DNA of 64,000 nucleotides from positions 4,451,952 through 4,515,951 of the forward strand of contig NC_064543.1 of NCBI RefSeq assembly GCF_023856365.1, in the 5' to 3' direction. Each line of letters starts with the position of its first letter. The stretch's first letter is position 1. The translations under genes were made by a program, and so were the position numbers. The DNA is from Brienomyrus brachyistius. Taxonomy: Eukaryota; Chordata; Actinopteri; Osteoglossiformes; Mormyridae. Under the pieces are notes generated by a model. The model saw nothing but the letters and a program-made list of their open reading frames with translations, was not told the DNA's origin and searched no databases. Below, one piece after another: positions 37,571 through 48,367 of this stretch.

Positions 37571-37593
37571 CCCCCCCCCCCCCCCCCCCCCCC
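37571..37593. repeat. Poly(C) homopolymer, 23 bp
   Basis: An uninterrupted run of C. Confidence 0.9.
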
Positions 37594-37679
37594 GAATTGA
37601 GACTCAAATCTTGAAATTTGAACAGCGCAAATTAGGATTTTGCTATGTTGTTCATTTGACGTCCGTCTTCTATCAGCCT

Positions 37680-37830
37680 CTGGAGGATGGGCTCCCCCTT
37701 TGAGTCTGGTTAGGGTTAGGGCTCCCTCTGCTGCCCCCTGGAGGATGGGCTCCCCCTTTGGGTCTGGTTAGGGTTAGGGCTTCCTCTGCTGCCCCCTGGA
37801 GGATGGGCTCCCCCTTTGAGTCTGGTTCCT
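37680..37830. repeat. 58-bp tandem repeat, about 2.6 units, with telomere-like words
   Basis: Units start at 37680, 37738 and 37796 with CTGGAGGATGGGCTCCCCCT. The first two include GGTTAGGGTTAGGG, and the third instead continues into the repeat tail that follows. Confidence 0.85.
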
Positions 37831-38010
37831 ACCAAGGTTTCTTCCTTCCAGGAAGCTTTTCCTTGCCACTGTCGCCTCTAGCCTGATCACTGGAGGCTTT
37901 GGGCAGTGATAACAAAAAACAGTTTGAGACAACATAATGTTGCAAAACATTCTATACTGTTCTGTACAGATGAAATTGAATTGAATTAAATTGAATTTCT
38001 TTGGGTGCCC
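37826..38010 (+). mobile_element. LINE-like 3' tail
   Basis: GTTTCTTCCTTCCAGGAAGC, TTTTCCTTGCCACTGTCGCC and a terminal TTGAATTGAATTAAATTGAA run match the 3' ends of common fish LINEs. No coding part remains. Confidence 0.55.
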
Positions 38011-40344
38011 TGTACTGATTGGTGGCTGCGAGACCATTTACCACACAAACACTCTCACATAATGACAGCCTTCTCGCAGTGAAACATCCAGGAATGATCT
38101 CTGTCTGGCCTCAGTTTTAGGATATTTAAAAGATGAAGGCTGAACCACGCAAACACGATGCTGTTCCCTATGCATGCTCTTCATGTTAAAGTAGCGGAAA
38201 AGAAACAGTACTTCTTTTCGATCAGTGACAAAACAAATAATATGTTGTTGGCTTTGACCCCAACACCAACCGATTCTTCTGGTTCAAAAGCAGTAGATGG
38301 CGTGGAGCAGTCAGACAGGAGACCATAGCAGGCGTGGTGGAGCCCTTCTGCACTTATGCCTCCATCCTGGAAGTGACTCACCCCTGTTGTTTTTATCTCC
38401 CTCTGTGACTGAAACAAGGTGAATATTTGTATAGATCGTCATGGGAACCTGAACATGAATCCACTCTGGGTCAATGGGACCTGAGCTAAACTGTCCTGGT
38501 ACATCCTCACACATGGAGGTAAGAGGCCCCTTCACACTGTCAGGATGAGTTCATACTGTATACGAGGAGCGAATTTGAGGTGAAGGAGTCCTCGCTTTTT
38601 AGTGTCTAGTACAGAGGAAAACAAGAAGAACGATGTGGTGAAAATCCCTGGATTTGCTGCGCAGGGACACAATGAGGATTATAGCAGGAAACGCTGATCG
38701 TCGTGCAAACTCATTAACCTGCCAAATGAAATACATGACAACTGGTTTCACAGAAATGTGCTTCTAAGTGAATTTCTCTTCAAAATGCATAGCTATATTT
38801 ACTCTGTATTCCTCTGCTCCACAGAAAGCATCTCAAATGACCTTACAGTGTGTGTATCAGAAAGGTCTCTTCATTAGCGTCCGTCCCTGCGGCCTGTAAA
38901 AAAATATTTTTTTCCCCCGAAGATTAGTGTACAGAGAAGCCCATTGCCATTCGTTGACTCTTATCCAAAGTGAGAGATTCAGCCCCAGTTCTGAAGATGT
39001 GGACTCTTGGTCCCACTGAGATGATGCATGAACAAAGACCCTTATGAATTTCAGGGTTCGGGTTGGGAAGGCATGTCCTGGAAATTGCATAAGAGTGATA
39101 TGAAGCAGCACAGTCTTGTGCGGGTTACAGAATCATACAGCATGGCAGCATTTTGAGAGATAATCAGAGTCTCCAATCTCTCTTCAATATGACAACGTAA
39201 GGAACAAATCCCAAGGGGTTATCTTATTTTTATTATTTAGGATATCTCTGTAAATGCTAATGTGCAACCCGGTAAGTCACACATGCCCATGAAGGAGGCT
39301 GTAATATTACATAAACATGTCTGTTGTAAAACGAATAAGCCTCTCATTAGGATGTTATAAAATCCTGTGGCGGCATTCCTGTAACATGTATAAACCATCA
39401 CACACCCCAGAAGGATGTTACCTAATAATGACATATCATTTACTTTTCTGTATATCCGGCCAGGTTTGCGGAGCTGAAAATACCGCATTAATTACAGTAC
39501 AAAAGAAACATGGATTCTGAACCGTTCCAACGCTGTCGCCCTGTTAGTCACTTGTGATTATCTGTCTGGGAAGTACATGGATTCCTAGCAAATATAATAT
39601 GAAATGACTGGATGATATTAATTCACAATGTTATGTCTACAGTTTACATGTATGAGATATATTAAGCATTTCCTTATTTAACCATCATGACCATCATTTA
39701 CCGTCATTGTGCACATTAAAAAAGGAGTATCTCGTGTCTTCTGCATACATGATGTATTCTATATGCTTAACACTGCTACGTGTGCCCATAGGAAATGTGT
39801 TTTAGAAACCTCTCTTTCTTAGCGACGGTAACGTCAAATGTTCTTCAGGTACCTGGTTTCTCAGATGTTACAACGACGCATCTTGTTAAGGAGAAACCAA
39901 AGGTCAATCATACCGAAATGATGACTGTCCAGAGGGAGGTTGGAAGCACAACCATAAATAATGAACTTTATACAATAGTTTAGAAGAAGGCCATGAATTG
40001 CGTTTTCCATGGCCTATCTCACATAGTTTAGGAGTTACACTGGCTTGGAATTCGCCATTATCAGTTGCCTGTATCTTTGCAATGGTAACACCTAGGCACC
40101 TAATATGTATTTACATAGCTTGTAGCATTACACCCAACTTAAGATAAGCTTCAAATTGTCAAGAAACCCTTAAAACAAAAATAAAACCCTTAGAATCAAT
40201 AAAACCCTTAAACAGAAAGCTCCATTCTGTTTTTTTTTAATGCTTTGTAATGAGAACCTAGAACTTTCAAAATGACACAATGAAAGTGACAATATTTTTA
40301 CTACCCCTTGAGATTCTGGGCCTCTTGACAGATTAGAGAAAAAA

Positions 40345-40808
40345 AAAAGTTGTATTTATCGGTATCATGATGCCATGTCAGATTAGCGATAAACGGGACC
40401 CAGTATATTCTGATGCAGAAATCTGCTACCCTGTCACAGTACCTTGTCTGCATTCTTTGTCTTCTTTCACAGCATGGATCTCTGCAGCTACTGCACCTTC
40501 AGTAGTTTTCACATTTTTCCACCAGAGTTCCGCTGCTCTACAGATCTGCACACTTGTCCAACGCCAGACATTCCTCACACAATAGCTGTTTTTGAACTGC
40601 ACCCCCACCCAAATCTGTTGCGATCAGTCTTTCACCTTACCAAATCTACATGTGCTAGCAAAGGTCATGAGATCTGTAATATATTTATTACTCGATTTAT
40701 ATTCTCCCTGATTACTAATAAAGATCCAATAGCATCCCACAGTTTCATTCACTTTGGGACTGCAGCGCATCTTACCTCGGGGAGGCAAATTGCAGAGCAT
40801 AACGTTTC
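40345..40808 (-). other. 3' flank shared by family copies A and C
   Basis: This block recurs almost unchanged at 47812-48300 and is absent from the + copies B, D, E and F, which have a different 3' end. In minus orientation it contains a donor-like CCGAGGTAAGATG soon after the coding region and a frame of about 60 codons (WWKNVKTTEGAVAAEIHAVK) that is open in both A and C. It may be an additional exon or 3' UTR. No function is recognised. Confidence 0.4.
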
Positions 40809-41345
40809 TCAGAGGCATCTGCTATTTTCCCCAGTAGGAACTTCAGTCTTGTCCACCCCGTCCTCATCCTGCCACTTATTATCAGACCCTTCTTTCTGCA
40901 GCTTGATCTCATGGTTGTTGGTCACAATGAAGGATCTTCCTGGTGGGACGGCAGAGCTCACATAGATGGTGGCCTTGATGACCTCCGGGTCTGTGCTGTA
41001 CTGCACGAACACCGAGGCGAAAGCCGGACGTCCACCGAAGCTCTCGCTGCCCTTGGCAGGAATCACTATGAACGGGGTCTCGTTGTCCTGCTTGAAGTAC
41101 GTTGTGGAGCCCTGCTCATCTGTGAAGCTGCCGGCGTCCAGCTCCTGTTCATGCAGGTAGATTCGGAGAGGATTCTCACCACAATTCATCACTGTGGAAA
41201 GTGAACGAGCTGCATGTGGTGAGCTTCTAGTAAATCTGGCCTTCTCTAAGTTGATTCCGCCTAAGTTGCCTCCTATATTGCCATGAATGCTACCTGTGCT
41301 AATGTTGCCTAAGCCACGCTGGTTTGTGCTAGTACTGCTTCCCAT
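40809..41345 (-). CDS. Copy A: unrecognised small N-myristoyl-type protein, 178 aa, altered C-terminus
   Basis: I do not recognise this family. The coding exon follows a CTTCCAG acceptor 21 bp before the ATG. The N-terminus MGSSTS fits N-myristoyltransferase substrates (Gly2, Ser6). Residues 11-30 are Gly/Asn/Ile-rich (GLGNISTGSIHGNIGG), then TRSSPHAARSLSTV, then the conserved core from about 58 (NPLRIYLHEQELDAGSFTD) to DNKWQDEDG. Compared with copy C, about 75 bp are missing just before the normal stop, between two GTC triplets. The protein therefore reads on as DKTEVPTGENSRCL instead of DHTPK. The replacement of the usual Cys by Tyr (FVQYSTD) is also unique to this copy. No membrane segment or signal peptide is seen. 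It is head to head with copy B. Confidence 0.75.
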   Translation of the reverse strand: MGSSTSTNQRGLGNISTGSIHGNIGGNLGGINLEKARFTRSSPHAARSLSTVMNCGENPLRIYLHEQELDAGSFTDEQGSTTYFKQDNETPFIVIPAKGSESFGGRPAFASVFVQYSTDPEVIKATIYVSSAVPPGRSFIVTNNHEIKLQKEGSDNKWQDEDGVDKTEVPTGENSRCL

Positions 41346-41686
41346 TTCCAGAGAGTTCGGTGAGATCTGGAAGCGACAGAGAAAGAAACAGCAGCAGGAA
41401 GCAGCAGGACCTCATTAATGATACAATAATACTTTACAAACACATTCTTGCTCATGTGAAATTTGTTTTAATCTTTCCAAAGAATTTCTTACCAGATATA
41501 TATGTGTGTGGTGACGGGTAGATAGAGTTTCAGAAAAACTTTTCACACCTGTGGGGAAAGTTTCTGTTAAATGGCACAATATTATGTGAAATATTAATAA
41601 GACGTCTTAAGACACACATCAGCAGTGTCACTAACTCACCTGTTCGTGGATGAGCTCTTCTGTGAGATGTGATCTGCTCTGTGTCC

Positions 41687-41694
41687 TTTTTATA
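41687..41694 (-). promoter_or_regulatory. TATA box of copy A
   Basis: TATAAAAA in minus orientation lies within AGCTACCTGTATAAAAAGGA, followed about 30 bp later by the same 5' exon (CACAGAAGAGCTCATCCACG, AACAG then GTGAGT) seen in the + copies. Confidence 0.7.
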
Positions 41695-41829
41695 CAGGTA
41701 GCTGTACCCTCCTATCCTGGCTTACAAAGCGTATTTTACCCATTTCTGATGAAGTGATTGTGCAAATTGTTAGAAACAGATCCAATCAAACCAATGACAC
41801 AGTCATGTAGGTATGAATATTTTTGCTTT

Positions 41830-42200
41830 TCTAAAACCCAAATCAGAAAAAGTTGGTATGGTATGGAAAATGCAAAAAAGAAAAGAGAAAAAAGACAGTG
41901 ATTCTTAAATGTACTTTGACTTGTATTTCATTGCAGACAGTATGAACCCAAGATATTTTATGTTTTTTTCCTGTCAGCTTCCTTTCATTTCTTAATATAC
42001 ATCCATTGCTACACTGGAATATGAATAATTAATTACTTGAAACAGGTGATGTCAACAGGTGATTGTAATCATGATTTGGTACAAAAGCCACGAAAGGCTT
42101 TGAAGAGCAAAGATGGACCGAGAATCTCCAGCTTCTCAACAAATTTGTGAGAAAAGTATTGAAATGTTTAAAAACAATGTTCCTCAAAGACAGACTACAA
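41830..42200. mobile_element. DNA-transposon-derived sequence upstream of copy A
   Basis: AACCCAAATCAGAAAAAGTT, GGTATGGTATGGAAAATGC, and later ACAAAAGCCACGAAAGGCTT and AATGTTCCTCAAAGACAGAC follow the layout of abundant nonautonomous DNA transposons in fish. The same block recurs upstream of copy C at about 49360-49770. Confidence 0.5.
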
Positions 42201-43026
42201 GGGATTTAACGTATGACATGCTGTAAGTAGATGCATCACGTTCTCACATACTGTAGGAGCAGCGTGCATCACTTTGTAAGAGCTGCCACGAGTCTCTATA
42301 ATTTTATTCTGCTAATGCGTTTGTGTACTTTGTCCACCTCTATTTGTCTGTCACACCTTCAAAGATCATATTACACTTTCCAAAGAATTCTGCCTACAAA
42401 TCTGCACACAATTCGATAAACATGTACAAAACTCTGATGAATGATCCACAGGTCCCTAGTTTTTTGGATTTGAGTCAGAAATCCATGGACATGCCGGGCA
42501 GATTTCCTTGGAAATGATTAAACAAACACGTACAGGAACCAATACTGCAAAACTGCAAGCACAAAGGACTTTTTGCTTAAAATATTTCCTGGAATTAAAT
42601 AAATGTTTGCATAGTTTTGCTGGGTTTGATTTGTCAGATTTTTTTCCAAGTTATTTAATTTTAATGCCCTTTGAAGTTGATACTCCTTAATTAAGATCTA
42701 TTGTACAAACAATGCACTTTCTGCCCAGGTTAAAGGCTCCTTATTGGCAGTTTCCCCATGGGGGTGTGCTGCAGTGACCAATGCAGTGCAGTTTATGATA
42801 AAGACATTGAAAATACAAAATACTCTATGAAGAGAAGGTTTAAGCTGTAACACTTATTTTATATATCCATCCATCCATCCATCCATCCATCCATACATCC
42901 ATTATTGTGACCCACTTATTCCTCACTATGAATTTCACAAATCACCCTGTAATGAAAATGGTAAAATCATGCAGTGTGACGGCGATATACTGCGCACAAT
43001 TTTTCTTTTTAAGGGAGTAGAAGTCG

Positions 43027-43286
43027 GGGCAGCATGGTGGTGCTCGTGGGGTTTCCTCCGGGTTCTCCGGTTTCCCCCCACAGTCGAAAAACATGCTGAG
43101 GCTAATCGGAGTTGCTAAATTGCCCGTAGGTGTGTATGTGAGAGTGAATGGTGTGTGAGTGTGCCCTGTGATGTGCTGGCCCCCCATCCTGGGTTGTTCC
43201 CTGCCTAGTGCCCATTGCTTCTGGGATAGGCTCCGGACCCCCCCGACTCAGTAGGATAAGCGGTTTGGAAAGTGGATGGATGGATT
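43027..43286 (+). mobile_element. tRNA-derived SINE-like element, internally deleted
   Basis: The head GGGGCAGCATGGTGGTG joins directly to CTCGTGGGGTTTCCTCC, so the B-box region is lost. The body and the end TAGGATAAGCGGTTTGGAAA plus GTGGATGGATGG are intact. It lies upstream of copy B in the position occupied by fuller copies before D, E and F. Confidence 0.8.
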
Positions 43287-43529
43287 TAATTTTTATTTTG
43301 ATATATATTTTCATGTTATTTTTATATTTTGCATTTTACTATGTCATTCATGTTATTTTATTAATATATTTCACTATGTACGTAATATTTGTTAATTTTT
43401 TCTAAACTGGAAAGCACGTTGGGTTAAGTCCTGTTCTTTTGACATGTGCTATGTAAATAAATGCCTTGATTATCACGTCACCAGAAACAGGCAATTTATG
43501 CTTGATAAGCCAGGATAGGAGGGTACAGC

Positions 43530-43537
43530 TATAAAAA
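43530..43537 (+). promoter_or_regulatory. TATA box of copy B
   Basis: TATAAAAA within GGGTACAGCTATAAAAAGGA. The preceding block ATCACGTCACCAGAAACAGG and GATAAGCCAGGATAGGAGGG is repeated before D, E and F. Confidence 0.75.
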
Positions 43538-43559
43538 GGACACAGAGCAGATCACATCT

Positions 43560-43731
43560 CACAGAAGAGCTCATCCAGGAACAGGTGAGTTAGGGACACT
43601 GCTGATGTGTGTCTTAAGACGTCTTATTAATATTTCACATAATATTGTGCCATTTAACAGAAACTTTCCCCACAGGTGTGAAAAGTTTTTCTGAAACTCT
43701 ATCTGCCCGTCATCACACACATATATATCTG
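43560..43731 (+). other. Noncoding 5' exons 1 and 2 of copy B
   Basis: Exon 1 ends at 43584 (GAACAG then GTGAGT). Exon 2 is 43676-43731, between CCCCACAG and GTAAGA. The coding exon begins at 43858 after CACTTCCAG. All six copies keep these splice signals. Without transcripts this is inferred from sequence. Confidence 0.6.
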
Positions 43732-43878
43732 GTAAGAAATTCTTTGGAAAGATTAAAACAAATTTCACATGAGCAAGAATGTGTTTGTAAAGTATTATTG
43801 TATCATTAATGAGGTCCTGCTGCTTCCTGCTGCTGTTTCTTTCTCTGTCACTTCCAGATCTCACCGAACTCTCTGGAA

Positions 43879-44388
43879 ATGGGAAGCAGCACTAGCATAC
43901 ACCAGACTGGCTTAGGCAACATTAGCGCAGGTAGCATTCCTGACAATATAGGAGGCAAGATTGACGGTTTCAACTTTGAGACTGGCAGATTAACTAGAAG
44001 CTCACCACATGCAGGTCGTTCACTTTCCACAGTGGGGAATCTTGGTGAGAATCCTCTCCGAATCTACCTGCATGAACAGAAGCTGGACGCCGGCAGTTTC
44101 ACAGATAAGCAGGGCTCCACAACGTACTTCAAGCAGGACAACGAGACCCCGTTCATAGTGATTCCTGCCAAGGGCAGCACGAGCTTCGGTGGACGTCCGG
44201 CTTTCGCCTCGGTGTTCGTGCAGTGCAGCACAGACCCGAACGTCATCAAGGGCACCATCTACGTGAGCGTCACTGTCCCGGCAGGAAGATCCTTCATTGT
44301 GACCAAAAACCATGAGATCAAGCTGCAGAAGGAAGGGTCTGATAATAAGTGGCTGGATGAGGACGGGGTGGACCACACTCCAAAGTGA
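43879..44388 (+). CDS. Copy B: unrecognised small N-myristoyl-type protein, 169 aa
   Basis: This is the same family as copy A. MGSSTSIHQTGLGNISAGSI is followed by DNIGGKIDGFNFETGRLTRS, the most changed N-terminal part among the MGSSTS copies. The core from residue 58 keeps NPLRIYLHEQ, DAGSFTDKQGSTTYFKQDN, ETPFIVIPAKGSTSFGGRPA and ends EDGVDHTPK. It has its own core changes: K68, DPNVIKGT and VSVTVPAGRS. Coding is in one exon, the stop is TGA, and a poly(A) signal AATAAA is at 44521. By strand alternation and hydrophobic spacing the core looks like a beta sandwich, but this is an impression only. Absence of a signal peptide plus Gly2 suggests a cytosolic protein anchored to inner membrane faces. 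Confidence 0.8.
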   Translation: MGSSTSIHQTGLGNISAGSIPDNIGGKIDGFNFETGRLTRSSPHAGRSLSTVGNLGENPLRIYLHEQKLDAGSFTDKQGSTTYFKQDNETPFIVIPAKGSTSFGGRPAFASVFVQCSTDPNVIKGTIYVSVTVPAGRSFIVTKNHEIKLQKEGSDNKWLDEDGVDHTPK

Positions 44389-44520
44389 GATCTTCTCCCA
44401 TGTGAGGTCCTGCAGCAGAATGCATGAAAATGATCTTTAATTGGAATGAAAGAAACTGGCTGTAAACAGAAACAGAGATTGTTCACACTGTTACTATATG
44501 CAGTTGGATGATTAATGGCA

Positions 44521-44526
44521 AATAAA
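44521..44526 (+). terminator. Poly(A) signal of copy B
   Basis: AATAAA about 130 bp after the stop, at the same place as in D (52438), E (57361) and F (61885). Confidence 0.65.
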
Positions 44527-45181
44527 AAAATCTGCAGCTTTCAGCTGAGTCACTGTGCCTGTGTGATGGTGTCTGGAGCTGTATAGAGGTGGCAGTTTGC
44601 TGGTAACACTGGGAACCTGCTGCACTGTCTGAGACACTGGTATTTCATTCATTGAAATTATTATTTTTTTCATTCATTTGTTTTCCAAATCGCTTCATCC
44701 AAGTTAGGGTCTTGGGGGGGCAGAGACTATTGATTGAAATAAAAAAAATAATCCACTTGTACTCCCCGCCTTGCTGCAATTTTGCTGTAATGAAAGAAGA
44801 ATGACATTAAAGCTACATAATTTTACCATTTTCATTACAGGCTGATTTGTGAAATTCATAGTGAGGAATAAGCAGTCACAATAATGGATGAATGGATGGA
44901 TGGATGAATGGATGGATGGATGGATGGATGGATGGATATATAAAATAAATATAAGTGCTACAGCTTAAACTTTCTCTTTATAGAGTATTTTGTATTTTCA
45001 ATGTCTGTATTATAAACTGCACAGCATGGGTCACTGCAGCACACCCCCATGGGGAAACTGCCAATAAGGAGCCTTTAACCTGGGCAGAAAGTGCATTGTT
45101 TGTTTTTAATTAAGACCTATTGTACAATGTTCCTCAAAGTCAGACTACAAGGGATTTAACGTATGACGTGCTGTAAGTAGA

Positions 45182-45658
45182 TGTCGGGTCCAGCCCATGT
45201 GTCTGACCCTCTGGGTAACCGGTCTCTGGATACAAAGCAAGACGCCACACCGGTGATCTCTTCATCTCACTGCAGGGAGGCCCGGTCCGGTCACAGACAC
45301 TTGTCTCTCGACTCGACTCAGCCGACTTCGGAGGGGGGGGCTTCCCTTCCAGCTTCTTTTATTTTGCACTTCTAGTTACAGAACAGCAGAAGGATCACAT
45401 GATACCGTTTGATTTCCTTTAATACCATATATAGTTGATAACACATGAGTGTATCTACAGATGCAGCCACCTCAGTTTTCCCCTCCCAGCCGGCTGCCTG
45501 CCAAAAGCCAGCCAAAGGGAGTAACCCCCCTCCTTCTGGGGGTGTGCCTAAATTCTCGTCTAAACCCGCCCATTTATTCACTTGCAGGGTGTTACCATGA
45601 GATGGCGCTTTCTTTACAAAAACACCTTTTAGTTGTGGTCACAAGTTTACATACAACA
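45182..45658 (-). mobile_element. LTR-like composite repeat, copy 1
   Basis: In minus orientation it runs from TGTTGTATGTAAACTTGTG to GGCTGGACCCGACA, with CAACTATATATGG (TATA-like) and GCAAAATAAAAGAAG (poly(A)-signal-like) about 75 bp apart. TG...CA ends and this signal order recall a solo LTR. No target duplication is visible, so the class is uncertain. Other copies are at about 50003-50376, 54850-55324 and 59400-59850. Confidence 0.35.
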
Positions 45659-45775
45659 GGTATCAACCAGAATCTTTTGGTAGCCATTAGCAAGCCTCTG
45701 GCATAATTCTGGCTGAATATTCTTCTTTGCAGAATTTCTAGTTCATTTACACTAGTTGGGTTCCGGGCACGGACC
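45645..45775 (-). pseudogene. Tc1 transposase C-terminal remnant, copy 1
   Basis: In minus orientation the translation ILQRRIFSQNYARGLLMATK matches the last helix region of Tc1-type transposases, and the following GTATGTAAACTTGTGACC resembles the Tc1 end. Further copies are at 54745-54880 and 59295-59430. Only this fragment remains. Confidence 0.55.
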
Positions 45776-46070
45776 TGGCTTTTCAGCATAACCCACAACT
45801 GTTTTGAAGCTTGGCATCCTGATCAGGAGTGACAATTTATATAAAAACACAAGAAATTTATAAACCAGAGGAGGCCATTCGGCTCATCAAGCTTATTTGA
45901 GGAGAACTTTAATAGCTCAGCAACTAATAGCTAACTAATTTGTTGTTCTAATATTCATTTATTGTTTTGTATTATTCCTGTAATATAATGTGATTGCACA
46001 TTTTATACATCAAAGTTTAATCAGTGGCATGTTATAAACTGTAAAAAGGCTAGTATTGTGTGTTTTCTTA

Positions 46071-46540
46071 CAGTTTTTTTCAATTGCTAAGACAATACCG
46101 TAGATTCTACTCTATCTCTACACATACATGATCCATCCTTGGCAATGCTTTGGAGAAATATCTTGGCATACAGCATTCATTGTTTGATCTTGTGTCAATT
46201 AACATAATTTGTTTATTTTATGTGTTTTTACAATCTATTTTAGAAAGGGTCTTGATAGTAATTTAGCAAAATGACATATTTCAGTTTTGACTGTTTTACT
46301 GGCAGTTTTAGGGTCAGTATGTACTTATGTGCAAAATGGCCTCTGAAAAATTTATGTTGTGAGTGAGACAGGAATCCATGATTTTTGAAGCATTCATTTA
46401 TTGATTGCATTTTGTATGAACGCAAAGCAATATGCTTAACAGTTTAGCCCACATAAGCTATTGTTGTGGTGACTGTATGAAGAGTTTTGAAAAAGCAACT
46501 TCAGTATTGCAGTATCTGTCTTAGCAATTGAAAAAAACTG
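46071..46540. mobile_element. Mariner-type MITE, 470 bp, perfect 24-bp inverted repeats
   Basis: The ends start CAGTTTTTTTCAATTGCTAA (plus GACA) and are exact reverse complements for 24 bp. TA dinucleotides flank both sides (46069-46070 and 46541-46542), the Tc1/mariner target duplication. It has no transposase. Two shorter relatives lie in the D-E and E-F spacers. Confidence 0.85.
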
Positions 46541-47259
46541 TAAAATTCACACTGCCTTCCCCAACTGATTGGTGTGAGGAGCAGTGACAGACAGTCCAGA
46601 CTGATGGGCCATTGACAGTATGCAAAGGTCTGGTGACTCCAAAGTCACTCCAAAGTTGTAACACTTTAGTAATCAAACCTCATACAATTCTTTGAATGTC
46701 TCATTCACCTTTGTGTAGCCAGCCCCTATGTCTATAAGCTTCAGAGCTCAAAAGTCTTGGCTAGAAATGTTTATAATGTGATTTTTTGCAATTTATCAGC
46801 ACCACTTAAAATAGGTTTTTGTATGTTTAAGTGTAAGTGTAAGTGTATGTTTAAAGTAGATTTTAACAAATAGAATAATCACATTCAAAATTATCTCAGA
46901 TTATTGGTGCTGAGTTTGTGCTGAATAAAATCATTTGTAGCACCTTGGGATAAATGTTGTTTACATAAGTGAAATATTTAACAGTTTTTCTGCATTGATG
47001 AAATATTAAAAATTATTTTGGGAACAAAACTGAATGCCAATTGCCAAAAGTCATTTGTTGAATCAGTCACTTGGCAAAACTTTAAACCATGCTCACCTAG
47101 TTAGACACAATTTGCAGATCTCAGTCACCCTTTTTGCAAAACTCAAAACACATTTTGCGCTATGGTGAACTTTGATGCAAAATAGAAAACACAGGCCACA
47201 GAGGTTAAGCGCAGCCAGCACACAGTAGTCATTTAAAAACAATTTATTTTGTTTAGGTC

Positions 47260-47611
47260 ATCCATCCATTTTCCAGACCGCTTATCCTGCTGGGTCGCGG
47301 GGGGTCCGGAGCCTATCCCGGAAGCAATGGGCATGAGGCAGGGAACAACCCAGGATGGGGGGCCAGCCCATCGCAGCGCACACTCACACACCATTCAGTC
47401 ACACATTCACACCTACAGGCAATTTAGCAACTCTGATTAGCCTCAGCATGTTTTTGGACTGTGGGGGGAAACCAGAGTACCCGGAGGAAACCCCACGACG
47501 AAATGGGGAGAACATGCAAACTCCATACACATGTAACCCAGGCGGAGACTCGAACCCGGGTCCCAGAGGTGTGAGGCAACAGTGCTAACCACTGCACCAC
47601 CATGCTGCCCC
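47260..47611 (-). mobile_element. tRNA-derived SINE-like element
   Basis: A full-length copy with A-box region, B-box GGGTTCGAGTCTCC and the TTTTCCAGACCGCTTATCC end. It sits between the MITE-bearing spacer and copy C. Confidence 0.85.
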
Positions 47612-48367
47612 GACTTCTACTCTCTTAAAAAGAAAAATTGTGCGCAGTATTGTCAATAAGGGAACAGTTTTATGTGTGCAGAGCACGAGACACGGACCGC
47701 AGAAGCAAATAGAGGTGAAGCCGTCACACTGCATGATTTTACCATTTTCATTACAGGGTGATTTGTGAAATTCATAGTGAGGAATAAGTGGGTCACAATA
47801 ATGGATGGATATTTATCGGTATCATGATGCCATGTCAGATTAGCGATAAACGGGACCCAGTATATTCTGATGCAGAAATCTGCTACCCTGTCACAGTACC
47901 TTGTCTGCACACTTTGTCTTCTTTCACAGCATGGATCTCTGCAGCTACTGCACCTTCAGTAGTTTTCACATTTTTCCACCAGAGTTCCACTGCTCTACAG
48001 ATCTGCACACTTGTCCAACGCCAGACATTCCTCACACAATAGCTGTTTTTGAACTGCACCCCCACCCAAATCTGTTGCGATTAGTCTTTCACCTTACCAA
48101 ATCTACATGTGCTAGCAAACATCTGGAGATCTGTAACATATTTATTACTCGATTTATATTCTCCCTGATTACTAATAAAGATCCAATAGCATCCCACAGT
48201 TTCATTCACTTTGGGACTGCAGCGCTTCTTACCTCGGGGAGGCAAATTGCAGAGCATAACGTTTCTCAGAGGCATCTGCTATTTTCCCCAGTAGGAACTT
48301 CAGTCTTGTCATCTGCTTCACTATCTAGCATCAGGTCCACTTGGAGTTCGAACTAAGGGAGACGATC

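Larger units (their letters stand above)
33700..40300. other. Gene-poor intergenic stretch
   Basis: I see no exon with a recognisable family. Contents include AT-rich unique DNA, a hairpin at 37361-37396, a 23-bp C homopolymer at 37571-37593, a 58-bp tandem repeat, and a LINE-like 3' tail near 37.8-38.0 kb. A minus frame at 35434-35811 is open for 125 codons but has no known motif or clear splice context. Confidence 0.45.

Noticed and set aside
43640..43700. Interferon-stimulated response element before exon 2 of the family genes
   Set aside because: Only a single GAAACT half-site is present; the required second GAAA at two-base spacing is absent.
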